This document shows, piece by piece, positions 23,127-33,900 of a DNA stretch of 64,000 bases. How positions within the stretch are numbered: the first letter of the stretch is position 1; each line of letters starts with the position of its first letter. The notes under the pieces are model-generated. The model had not been told where the DNA came from. It saw only the letters and a program-made list of their open reading frames with translations, and did not search any database. Source of the stretch: Artocarpus heterophyllus (lineage: Eukaryota > Streptophyta > Magnoliopsida > Rosales > Moraceae); contig CM046345.1 in the NCBI GenBank assembly GCA_025403435.1, positions 13,397,930-13,461,929 on the forward strand, read 5' to 3'. The position numbers were made by a program, and so were the translations under genes.

Positions 23127-24462
23127 TGATAACTCTAGTTCAGAGAGTTATTTGGCCACTTTTAGTTAGTGAATATTGCTATGATCTTGAGAAAAATCAC
23201 ATGAAACACTCGTTTTTGTAAAGGTTTGCCTTTAATGTTGTAGGGGAGCATGAGCACAAGAAAATGGAGAAAAAATTGCAAATCAAGCACAAATGGGGAA
23301 CTTCTTGGTAGAAGAGAAGCACCGCGACGCCCCAAAACTAGCGCCACTGCGCCCGAGTTTGGCCTGCTTATACATTCCTAGGCAGAGAACCAGCGTCGCT
23401 GCGCTAGAATTGGATCGCCGCGGCGCTGGAATTGGAGCGCCACGATGCAACAACAAAAAAGAAGACAGCGTTGCGGTGCTAGAAAAGAGAGCCGCGGCAC
23501 CAACGGTGATTCAGATGCGTGTTTTTGGACGTGAATCAAGGGCTTAGTTAACTTAGGAGTAGTATAAATAAAGGAGGATGTAATTATCAAAGTACATCTA
23601 GGGTTTTTATTTTTTCAGAGCGTTGTTTACTTTTCTTAAGAGCCGTCAAGCAATCCGGAGTCAGAAGTGAGAGATTGGTAACATAATTTCTTGTTCTCTT
23701 AACTCTTGATGTTTGATTCAATTAAATTTTAAGTTTTTATTTCTTTTTCAATTATGTTCTAATTTTCTTAATTAGGGCTATGATGTAGCCCAATCATAAC
23801 AATTTGAATTTCATATTCATTTATGCACGATAATTATGTGAGTTATTTGTTATTATGCTTAATGCTTTTGAATGATTAGCTACCATTTATATGATCTGAT
23901 GTGCATGTTCAAAACTGAGAAGGGAGAATTATGCAAACGCTTCATATAACATATAACCATGAATTAAATATAGATAGAGATATACCATATTATTTGTGTG
24001 ACTTTACTTGCAAAATTCATGAATCTTAATGCTCTCAGATTTATTTAAATTCACATAGAGATATAGCGAGTTAATAAACTGAGTAGATTTGCCATACCTA
24101 GAGATAGGATAGTAAATAATTTAGGAATTTTCATCATCACATGTGTATTGTCAATTGGGTTGCATAATTTTATGAAATTCATATCTAGTGATTATGGTGA
24201 AATCGGATGCCCTAAAGCTTAATTCTCATTGGTTTTAATCCCTTTAATTCACTTATATTCTTTTCTAAAATTAGTTTCAGTTTTAGTATCATACCTAGTT
24301 TCATTTCACTTTCAATCGATTTGCAAGATAAATTCTAGGGTTAATCCAATTTTAGTATTTAATTAGGTTATTATACAACAGTCATTGTGAGACGATACTC
24401 GTACTCATTACTCTACTATTTGATCGATAAAGTGCACTTGCGTTTGTGAATTTTATCGAACA
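23127..24462 (+). repeat. Putative Tat-like gypsy 3' LTR
   Basis: Begins TGATAACTCTAG after a purine tract and appears to end near TTTTATCGAACA. No partner LTR or target duplication is in the window, so the right edge is uncertain. A GC-rich patch at 23318-23503 repeats words such as CACCGCGACGCC, GGATCGCCGCGGCGCTGG, GCGCCACGATGC and GCCGCGGCACC, like those in the copia-1 LTRs. Confidence 0.45.
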
Positions 24463-25640
24463 ATATTAGACTAAAAATAAAATCAAAACATATTATTTAT
24501 GACAAATTTTAAAACAAAACAAATATTTTACATACGAAAGCACTTTACATGTGTTAGATGTTTTAGACTTGTAAAAAATGGAGAAACCCTATGTTGGAGG
24601 GAATATCATACTTGTCAGGTCTCTAAAAATAGATGGTTAGACTTGGTCAAACCCTTTAGGAACATCAGGCCTAGAGGAGTTTCAAAATAGCCATGAATGC
24701 ATGCCATTTTTAGCCAACCTCTAAAAATGCTTGTCGATGCTTGCTCTAGATGGAAACGGAGTCAACATGCGTTGTTGGAGCACAAAGGGACTAGCGTTAT
24801 AGCAAGCATCTATAAGTACCCTTTATCTTCCTCTCCCAACGTAAAACCATTAGAGGGACTCATACCCATAAATTTTACACCATTTTCACTATCAATGGCT
24901 TTTAAAAACTAGCTTCTTCTTTTTCCAAGTTTGTGCTCTTCGATTTTGGAAAATTTCCAAGAAGAGTTCTTCATCTCCACTGTTGGAGATTAGATCCCTT
25001 GTCTATTACTACTTCAACCTCTTCGAATCTTACGAGGCTACTACCAAAATAATTAGAAGCTCCACCAACATCCATCACCATCCCTAGGAACTTTCAGGAT
25101 TCAAGCTTCACCCTTCGACGGTCCAAACCTAGTGACATAGGCAACCTATGTTTGCCTCCATAGCACATTTTTTAGAAAACGTAAATAACACCAAAACTTT
25201 GCGTATTAGCTCTTCCTTGGTCGATCCATAAAAGTAGCCCAAATCAGACGATGGAGGTAGCTTTGCTTCCAACCTTGACAAAGACAACTTTATCTCTACC
25301 CTCAGAACCTAGTCTTCCATCAACCATTGACTACTCCTCCCACCGTCACCGCATACTCTAGTTTCTCTAATACTATATTTCTTTGTGTTTTCTTCATTTA
25401 GTTGTAGGTCTTCTTAGTTCTTTGACAATGAAGTGGGTCTTGGAAGCTGCCTTTTTCAGTTCATTCTAGGCTTAATCATCCCCATCACCCATTCAAGGTC
25501 CTACCGAATTTACCTCATATGAACTTATTCCTCACTCCAACCAAGTTCACATCGACACAAACGAATGAGAGACCAACACGTGCACTACTCGACTAGTCAT
25601 ACCCTACCGAATTTACCGAACCCAACACTTGTAAAAATAC
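24463..25640. other. Unassigned repetitive-looking DNA
   Basis: No gene family recognised on either strand. Composition at 24.9-25.5 kb is less AT-rich than its surroundings, but all frames are broken. It is probably old transposon sequence. Confidence 0.4.
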
Positions 25641-26087
25641 AAAATTTTTTAAAACATACCCATAACACTTAGTGTTCACCATAAATATTTTTAAAACCCT
25701 TATTTACTTCTAATTACAAACTACTTAATCAAACTATTTTGTGACACATTGCCAAAAATTGTGGTGGTATCTCTAGTCTAACCATCGCATTAGTCCCACC
25801 GCTGCATCTAGCATTTTAATTCTCATAGTGGTCTCTTGACAGGATTTTCTATAGTATGAAGGATCTAGATAAGCTTTCACTCAACAAGTCCAAATATTTC
25901 TCACAAAACATTTGTATAGGAAGACTAACAATAGTACCATGCATGATTCCAATTATGCTTATGAACATCTTATTATCATCCATTACTAATTCTAAATTAT
26001 GGGCTTGTGTTCACACAGAGTGTGCATAATCATCGAACACTGAAATCGTATCTTAACTTAATGCTCCTTGCTCCCCCTGGGTCGTGA
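25641..26087 (-). mobile_element. Chromovirus-like LTR remnant, left of copia-2
   Basis: Resembles part of the 54111-58734 LTR in the same order: TATAGTATGAAGGA...TCTCACAAAACATT, then ...CTTAACTTAATGCTCCTTGCTCC, compared with TTATAGCATGAAGGA...TCTCACAAAACATT and ...TTTAACATAATGCTTCCCTTG. It stops at the copia-2 boundary. Confidence 0.55.
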
Positions 26088-26780
26088 TGTTGGAAAAAAG
26101 AGTGCGTAGTAGAATTTTAAAAATTTTATATCAGAGTAATTTTCAAAACACAAGTTTGACATGCTATATACATAAATTAACCAGATCTTACTAACCTTTG
26201 TGTGCCATAAAACCCTTGCAAAATGTGAACAGAAGTAACGTTCTAGAAGAGCCTCAACCAACTAGTCTTCTTTGCTATTCTCTATCCACGACTGGAGTGA
26301 GTGTGGGCTCACACGTACAGCTCTTCCATCAAGTGACTCTCCTTCCAACCAATCGAGAGAACCTATGTGTTCGTGATTTGTGAACAAAAGCTCTCAAGCA
26401 GTTTTTAGATTCTCACTAGCAGAGTATCACTCTTAATCTCTCATTTGATCTGAGTAACTTGTGAGAATCACTCCATATTTACAAAGGTTGGTCTTAGGGT
26501 CAGTCCTTATCAGATTAGGTCTCAAAATTTAGATCAAAATCAAATTTGGATCAATTTCTGATAAGATTCGTGTAGAAACGCGTGATCTTATCCTTCGCTG
26601 ATCGGCAGGTCGAATAGGCCCCATCGGCAGGCCAAACACGTCAATCGATAGGCCAAACTGTCAAATAAAAAAATCTCACTGAATCTTTTATTTTTCACCC
26701 AAGATTCTATAGGATAAAATCTCAGTTTTAATTCAAATAACCCAATAGAGAAGTTATCTGATCAAAACAACTTTATCTAG
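26088..26780 (-). repeat. copia-2 3' LTR, U3 deleted
   Basis: TGTTGGAAAAAAGAGTGCG... matching 32468-33235 until ACTTTATCTAGATA, where a short patch (CTTCTGATCAATAACCC...) joins it to the RNase H coding end. Contains three motif copies at 26600-26660 (TCGGCAGGTCGAAT, TCGGCAGGCCAAAC, TCGATAGGCCAAAC). Confidence 0.9.
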
Positions 26781-27136
26781 ATACTTCTGATCAATAACCC
26801 AATAGATAAATTGTCTTCTGACGCGAACTTGCACACCGTGACATGCCCGCCCTCAACGAAGTCCTTTATCACATGATACTTCTGATCAATATGCTCACTC
26901 TTCTTATTAAATCTTGGTTCCTTAGCATTAGCTATCGCCGCACTGTTATCACAGTACAGTGATACCGCCTTATCCATACCAAGAACTACCTCAAGATCCC
27001 CAAGGAACTTGTAGAGCCACACTGCTTCTTTCGAAGCATCACTAACTACCACATACTCGGCCTCTATCGTTGAATTCGAAGTGCAATCTTGCTTAACACT
27101 TCTCCAACTGATGGCACCGCAACCCAGAGTAAACAC
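26777..27136 (-). pseudogene. copia-2 RNase H end
   Basis: FTLGCGAISWRSVKQDCTS, then TIEAEYVVVSDASKEAVWL and LYCDNSAAIANAKEP, then SEHIDQKYHVIKDFVE: the copia RNase H domain in order. It reads through KFASEDNL, then leaves the family sequence and stops within LTR-derived bases, because the junction at 26784-26810 removed the natural C-terminus. Confidence 0.93.
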
Positions 27137-27249
27137 AAAACCCGAAGTCGATTTCTTAGAATCCAGATAGGATTAAAAATCTGAGTCAGTATATCCTAGA
27201 GGAGTCAGGTCCTTACCCGAATATACAAGCATATACCCTCAAGTCCTTC

Positions 27250-28060
27250 TTAGATACTTGAATATGCTTTACTGCAACCTAATGGTTCGATTTTGGATCC
27301 GCCTGAAATCGACTTACAATCCCAACCTGCATAACTAATATCCGGTCGTGTGCAAAGTATGGCAAACATGAGACCACCTACTGCTAAAGCATAAGGCACA
27401 TTCTTCATGTATTCTCTTTCTTTATAAGACTTTGGAGAGTCTTTCTTAGAAAGAGTAATTCCAGACCTAGATGGTTGCCCACCTTTCTTCGAATCCTGCA
27501 TTACAAACCTCCTCAGAATTTTATCTATGTAGCCGGCATGGAACAAAGCTATCATTTTGTTCTTCTTATCCTTGAAAGATCTGGATACCGAGAACAAAAT
27601 TAGTCTCACCCAAGTCCTTCATGTCAAACTGCTTGGTCAACCATAATTTGACTGATGACAATGCCCCAACGTAATTGCCAATTAGCAGAATGTCATCTAC
27701 ATAGAGCAGTAGAAAAACCACTTTCTCATCCTTAATGTGTTTGTAAACACATGGTTCATCCATATTTTGTGAGAACCCATAAGTCTTGATCACCTGATCA
27801 AATCTTATGTTTCAAAAACAAGAAGCCTACTTAAGTCCATAAAGTGACTTCAACAGCTTACAAACCTTACCCTCTTGACCCATGACCTTGAACCCGTCTG
27901 GTTGTTTTATATAAATGGACTCATCAAGATAGCCATTTAGAAAAGTCGTCTCGACATCCATCTGTCAAATCTCGTAGTCGAGAGCGGCAGCTATGGACAA
28001 GAGAATCCGAATGGAATTAAGCATGGCTACAGGCAAAAAGGTTTCCTCATAATCGATTCC
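27250..28060 (-). pseudogene. copia-2 reverse transcriptase remnant
   Basis: 27793-27566 has MIKTYGFSQNMDEPCVYKH and the catalytic FLLLYVDDILLIGN, then WLTKQFDMKDLGETNFVLGIQI. 27609-27250 continues with MQDSKKG and VPYALAVGGLMFAILCTRPDISYA in another frame. Upstream to about 28060 the minus strand still reads like the N-terminal RT, but with stops. Confidence 0.92.
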
Positions 28061-28243
28061 TTCCTTTTGCGTATAACCCTTAGCTACCAGTCTAACCTTA
28101 AAGGTTTTGACCTTTCCATCCACTCCCCTTTTCCTCTTGTAGATCTACTTACGCCCTATGAGTTTTACCCCTTTGGGAAGGTTTACAAGCTGCCAGACTT
28201 GATTAGTCTCCATAGACTTCATCTCTATGTTCATAGCCTCTAT

Positions 28244-29449
28244 CTAGAGTTTTGAATCAACATCCTCCATAGCTTCTGCGTAAGTATAAGGATCCCTGTC
28301 ATGTTCATCCGGTTCAGCCAAAAAGACCTCCCCATTGAACATATACCTCTCAGGTTGACGCCTAATCCTCCCACTACGCCGAAGCCCCTGAGGTTGTTGT
28401 TCAGGTTTGTTTGGTTTTTCTACATTGATCGGAACGGTTTCACTCGGAACCTCCGGAGTGATCGGATCACTCCTTAACTCCTCAAGCACCACTTTGCTTT
28501 GAGGTTTAAAGTCGTCCATGTAACTCTTCTCAAGGAAAGTTGCATTAGTTGAAACCACGACTTTATTTTCTTTTGGGCTATAAAAATAACCCCCTTTAGT
28601 CCCTTTTGGATATCCTACAAACACGCAAACTTCCAAACGTGCTTTCAACTTATTCGGATCCTTAAACAGGACATGAGCCATTGGACATCCTCCTATGTGA
28701 ATATGGTTTAAGGATGTGTTCCTACCCGTCTACAACTTGTGAGGAGTTTTAGGGACCGATTTTGAAGGCACATTGTTCAAAAGATAGCATGTGATTTGTA
28801 GTGCATATCCCCAAAAGGATAAAGGCAATGATGAATAACTCATCATGGACCTAATCATGTCCAAAAAAGTCTTATTTATTCTCTCTGGTATGCCATTCTG
28901 CTGCGGAGTGCCTGACGCAGTCAAATGGGATAAAATCTCATTCTCTAATAAGTGTCCCAAAAACTCATCAGAATGGTATTCCCCACCTCGATCAGATCGA
29001 AGTGCCTTTATGGGTCTACCCAATTGCTTTTCCACTTCAGCCTGAAACTCCCTAAACTTGTCAAAAGTTTTGCTTTCGTGGTGCATCAGGTACACATACC
29101 CATATCTTGAGTAATCGTCAATAAAAGTGATGAAGTACTCATACCCTCCTCGTGCCCGGATGTTCATCGGTCCACAAACATCACTATGCATAAGTTCTAG
29201 AACCCCTTTCGCCCTATTGCCCTTAGATCCGAATGGTCTTTTGGTCATTGTATCCTCCAAACAAGATTCACATTGTAGTATAGATTCTACCTTTAAGTGA
29301 CTTAAAGGTCTATCCCTTACCAACCTTTGAATCCTATTCAGGTTAATATGACCAAGGCGCAAATGCCAAAGATAAGTCTTATTAGAGTGAGAAGTTTTAA
29401 GTCTTTTAGAGTTATTATCATTCATCTCAGCATTAAGCAATAAGTCCAT
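28244..29449 (-). pseudogene. copia-2 integrase, long open part
   Basis: 29449-28730 carries the zinc-binding HLRLGHIN...CESCLEDTMTKRPF, then LMHSDVCGPMN, FITFIDDYSRYGYVY and SDRGGEYHSDEF, then the DDE-type GTPQQNGIPERINKTFLD. A stop at 28730 is followed by 28681-28244 with the end block (CVFVGYPKGTKGGYFYSP...LRRSGRIRRQPERY). This is the best-preserved stretch of the element. Confidence 0.94.
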
Positions 29450-29722
29450 CTTAGGTTTGATAAAATATAGATTATTTTACATCCATCAAGAACAAGTAAA
29501 AGATTTATTTTTACGAATCACCACTTTATTATTAAAAGAAACCAAATAGGAGTCTTTAAATAAACAAGATATAGAAGTTAAATTTCTTTTAAATTTAGGA
29601 ACATAAAAACAATCTTGTAAAAATAAATTCCTATAATTATCAAAATAAAGATGGACGTCTCCCACTGCTTCCGCTGAGACCAAGGATCCATTATGCAGTA
29701 GACTTTTTGTTTCTTTAAACCC

Positions 29723-30640
29723 CTACAGAGAAACACAAACATGATTAGTTGCATTAGAATCCATGACCCAAATGTCATTGGATTCCTCAACCAAATAAGT
29801 TTCTAAATACAGAAGACCACACCTACCTCCTTTGGAAAGGAAGTCCTTGCAATACTTCTTGATATGCCCGACCTTCCCACAGAAGAAGCACTTAAGCTTC
29901 TTTGGGTTCTTCTTCTTCTTCTTCTTGCTCTTAGTAGTAGTAGGAATAGAAGACTTCTCATTTTTGGCCCGTTGCTTCTTTCCATTCCCAGAGTTAGGAT
30001 TGGCACCAGAAGCAGCTACCATGTTGGCCTCATCACCCACAAGAGACTCCCTGATCAACAGTTCAAACTCCTGTAACTGTTTCATCAGTTCTGTTAAGGT
30101 CATTCCCTGTCTATTGCTTAAATTAAATGTAGCTCTAAACAGAATAAATTCCTTTGACAGAGTCTCAAAGACCATAGCCATCTAAGTTTCAGCATCGATG
30201 TCGGCTCCATTGGTTTAAGCCTCAGCGAGGTAACCCATGACCAACATCATATGCACTTTTATAGATGTCCCTGGCCTCTATTATAGTTTAGAAGTTTTTG
30301 AAGGGCCCCTTGCCGCTTTGTTATGGCCTGGCCTCCAAACATATCCTCAAGATTATCCACGATCTACTTCGCAGTCTCATAATCCTGATGTTGAGCCTAC
30401 AGCACGTTATTCATGCTAGCCATAACATAGCAGCAGGCCTGATCGTTAGCATCTTTCCAGCGATTATACACTTGGAATTGCTCATTAGTTGAGTCTCCCG
30501 TAGGCTTGGGAGGACAAGGGGTTGTCAGTACATATTTTAGTTTCTCAAAGGACAGGACGATATCCAGGTTCCGTTTCCAATCGTTATAATTCTCTCTAGT
30601 TAATAGGTTTTTGTCAAGTATTGATGATAAAGCGTTTTTA
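29723..30640 (-). pseudogene. copia-2 gag and protease start
   Basis: From about 30640 the minus strand reads LLTRENYNDWKRNLDIVL and QFQVYNRWKDANDQACCYV, a copia gag, with several stops before 30181. 30181-29723 continues with LMKQLQEFE, a lysine run, the zinc knuckle CFFCGKVGHIKKYC and the protease motif DSNATNHVC, in which the glycine of DSGA is asparagine. Confidence 0.9.
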
Positions 30641-31463
30641 GATATTTTTAATCTACAATAAAGAATTATATATCAAACATAAGCAAACATATAATAATAA
30701 TTTAGTAAGATAACACAATTATGTAAAAAATACAAATGTGTTATGTGTCAAAACCTTGAAAATATCACTACCTTACAACGATAATTCCCAACTCATAATT
30801 CAACAAGCTCCTAGGAGAGTCATGCCAAATTCAATTAGGAACACGGATCCCCTCCTGATTAATATATGTCCATCCAAGACCCGTATGATCCAACATATAT
30901 TAATAATCGTTTCTTTAGCCATTAATTTTATTAACAGAGCTCCTAGGGGAGGTTAATAATAAAATTAACATGAGTGTATAACCATCATTTTAATATTTTA
31001 TCCATGATTTATAATCACCACCTAGGGGTGTACAACCATAAATCATGCTAAAATACCTTATCCACTCAGAGATCCAATCTGGTACATGATAGAAATCCCC
31101 TCCTAGGGGTCGGGACCACCATGTTCTACCTATGGACCAATGATGGAGGCCTTAGGTTCTCTCTTTGAAAACCTTCTCCCACTCAATCTTTTGAAATCAA
31201 GGTTTTATTTTAAGGATATGCATGAACAATTTTAAAATGAGCGGCACTTCCTATTCTATATGACATGTTATCAATATACATGGTAAATCATATTATAATG
31301 CAGACAAGCAAAGCAATCAAGCAAAGCTACAAGCAAAATAATAAATAACGGTAATATTATGGCTCCACCCTAGAGAATAGAAAACTAAGATTACAAGAGA
31401 ATAATCGAGACATATAATCGATTCTTCATCCTTGAATCCTCAAGCTGTATCCTTCTTCATGTA

Positions 31464-31582
31464 GGGTCCGTTTGGTTCGAGTATTTGAATAGAGTATTTG
31501 AATGAAGATTTAAATTTTTGTAAGAGAAAATACTGTAGCAAAATGATTCGAATCGTGATTCGAATATCAAAACAAACGGGCC
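31464..31582. mobile_element. Small MITE (GGGTCCGTTTGG ends)
   Basis: Left end GGGTCCGTTTGGTTCGAG; the right end reversed is GGCCCGTTTGTTTTGA. About 119 bp inside the copia-2 leader. The interior (AAATACTGTAGCAAAATG) matches a second copy at 35200-35298. The target duplication is unclear (perhaps GTA). Confidence 0.6.
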
Positions 31583-31738
31583 TGTAATTCTTATCTTTAA
31601 TTCTTCAATCCCGTATGAATCGAATACTTCATATTTCTGGTCATATCCAAATTTAATGTTTCTCAGAATTGTTCCAAAAATAAAATTAAAACTGCATTGG
31701 AAAAACTACACCTTTTTTGGAAATTTTCCAGTTCTCGG

Positions 31739-31965
31739 TCGACAGGCCGATCTGGATGATCGGCCTACCGGTCATGCTCCATCGCCCTATCGATCAAGAA
31801 GATCGACCTGCCAACTTATGAAAGTTTGGCCTGTCGAATTGGAAGTTCGGCCTACCGCCAAAGCCACCTGATTACTATCCCACTGATAGCATGCCGAACC
31901 ATAAGTCCAGCCTGCCGATCTGCGACCATCGGCCTATCGAACTGTGAGGTTCGGCATGCCGACCG
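31739..31965 (-). repeat. Cluster of about ten TCGGCCTGCCGA-type motifs in the copia-2 leader
   Basis: For example TCGACAGGCCGATC, TCGGCCTACCGG, TCGACCTGCCAAC, TTGGCCTGTCGAA, TTCGGCCTACCG, CATGCCGAACC, CAGCCTGCCGATC, TCGGCCTATCGAAC, TTCGGCATGCCGAC. Spacing is irregular, about 18-30 bases, and most are in the orientation opposite to the LTR copies. Confidence 0.88.
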
Positions 31966-32453
31966 AGCAGAAATTTTCATTCTAGAAAATATAATTTTTA
32001 AAGCAATTTTTTAATTTTATTTTCAACAATTCAAAAACATAAAATTAGAGACTCAGGAAATACCTAGGAGCATGATCATCAATCTTCTAGATCCGTCTTC
32101 TTCGAATAATTATTTAATTACAAAATTCTTACAAATTTAAAATTAAATAACAATTCATAGACGGAGATGATAGTCTACCATCTAATTACATGAAAAACCT
32201 AGATACACATTCTAACCTCTAAGGAACCATAACCGGCATAAATTAATTAATTAATAATTAATTAAATAGCAATTTAATCAACTATAATTAATTAATGAAC
32301 ATTCACTACATAATCCATGACAACATATATAATATATAGAAACCTAGAGTGCCAACTCTCTATAAAATTAAATTCAAGCATATGAGAGATTAAGATCATA
32401 ACATTTATACATATAACATAATCACAAACTCGTAAATTTATGTAAAAACCATA

Positions 32454-32466
32454 GCTCTGATACCAA
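32454..32466 (-). promoter_or_regulatory. copia-2 primer binding site
   Basis: The minus strand reads TTGGTATCAGAGC next to the 5' LTR, a full match to the initiator tRNA-Met primer site TGGTATCAGAGC. Confidence 0.92.
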
Positions 32467-32467
32467 T

Positions 32468-33235
32468 TGTTAGAAAAAAGAGTGCGCAGTAGAATTTTAA
32501 AAATTTTATATTAGAGTAATTTCTAAAACACAAGTTTGACATGCTATATGCATAAATTAACCAGATCTTACTAACCTTTGTGTGCCGAAGAACCCTCGCA
32601 AAACGTGAAAAGAAGTAACGTTTTAGAAGAGCCTCAACCAACTGGTCTTCTTTACTATTCTCTATCCACGACCGGAGTGAGTGTGGGTTCACACGTACAG
32701 CTCTTTCACCAGGTGACTCTCCTTCCAACCATTCAAGAGAACTCAAAGTAAGTGTCCATGATTTGTGAACAAAAGCTCTCAGGGACTTTTTAGATTCTCA
32801 CTAGCAGAGTATCACTCTTAATCTCTCAATTGATCTGAGTAACTTGTGAGAATCACTCCCTATTTATAAAGGTTGTTCCTAGGGTCAGTCCTTATCAGAT
32901 TAGGTCTCAAAATTCAGATCAGAATCAAATTCGGATCAATTTCTGATAAGATCCGCGTGAAAACGTGTGATCTTATCTTTCACTGATCGGCAGGCCGAAC
33001 AGGCCCCATCGATAGGCCGAACACGTCAATTGGCAGGCCGAACTACCAAATAAAAAAATCTCGCAAATCTTTTATTTTTCACCCGAGATTCTATAGGATA
33101 AAGTCTCAGTTTTAATTCAAATAACCCAATAGAGAAGTTGTTGATCAAAACAACTTTATCTAGATAATCTCTAAAAAAATAAATCAATTCCTAATAATTC
33201 TACAAGTTTATCTTGATCTAATTTATCCAAAATTA
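32468..33235 (-). repeat. copia-2 5' LTR, U3 truncated
   Basis: TGTTAGAAAAAAGAGTGCG... to ...ATCCAAAATTAAAT, where similarity to the solo LTR (21650) ends. On the minus strand CTTTATAAATAGGG at about 32859-32872 is a good TATA box; the matching positions in the other two LTR copies are mutated (CTCTATAGATAGGG in the solo LTR, CTTTGTAAATATGG at 26488). Three palindromic motifs lie at 32986-33042. Confidence 0.9.
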
Positions 33236-33900
33236 AATTTTAGAGCATTAGGGTTTTACCTAAGGGGTCCAAAGTGGTGGATCTCTTCCTTTTAGTGTGA
33301 GTGGCCTTTAGAATGCCTTAATCCCAAGATCAAAGTATAGACAATTAATTTCTAACATAAAACCTTAACTTTAACAAAGTAAAAAAAAAAGCTATTTTTA
33401 CCTTAAACCTCCTTGAACTTCCTTTAATCGTTCTTTAAACTTCTTAATATTGCTTCTAATGATGATTGAAGGCTTGCAACAGAAAGATTTTAGGGCTAGG
33501 GAGAGGTGCGGTCTTTGAAGAGAAAATAGGAAGAGATTTTTGTCTCTTGGAGCAAAACTTGGAGAGAAAGAACAAATGAATTTTCAAGTTGGTCCCTTGG
33601 TATTTATAAACCATGAACTAAGGGTTATTTTCCAACCAAAATTTGCTTTAAAACCCCTCCAAAGCTAGATTTCTTAAGAAATTTGCTCAAATTTTGAGGT
33701 CCAATTTAGATAAGATCAACGTACACCTAGTCTATTAGGTTCTACTTTAGCAGTCCAATTTGAATCAAAATTGTATTTTTCTTGTTTTGACATTTTCGTA
33801 AAGAGGAGATATTTTTTTTATTAGTTTAAAAATATCCTAGTATATTATGTACTCATACTGTTTAATTCCCTTCAACAATAGTTCATCTACATGTGTGAAA
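33236..33900 (-). mobile_element. Possible chromovirus-like LTR remnant, right of copia-2
   Basis: The minus strand has a TATA-like TGGTTTATAAATACC at about 33599-33613, then a CT-rich leader and short non-coding blocks like those of gypsy LTRs. It probably belonged with 25641-26087 before copia-2 inserted; this is inferred from position and style. Confidence 0.35.

Larger units (their letters stand above)
26088..33235 (-). mobile_element. Ty1/copia LTR retrotransposon (copia-2), degenerate
   Basis: Minus orientation. The 5' LTR is at 32468-33235, the primer site at 32454-32466, a long 5' leader runs to about 30640, then gag, protease, integrase, RT and RNase H in copia order down to 26777, then the remaining 3' LTR at 26088-26780. 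Both LTRs lack the outer (U3) 1.2 kb present in the solo LTR at 17.9-22.9 kb. Because the right end is truncated, no target duplication can be paired. Numerous stops interrupt the coding region. Confidence 0.92.
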
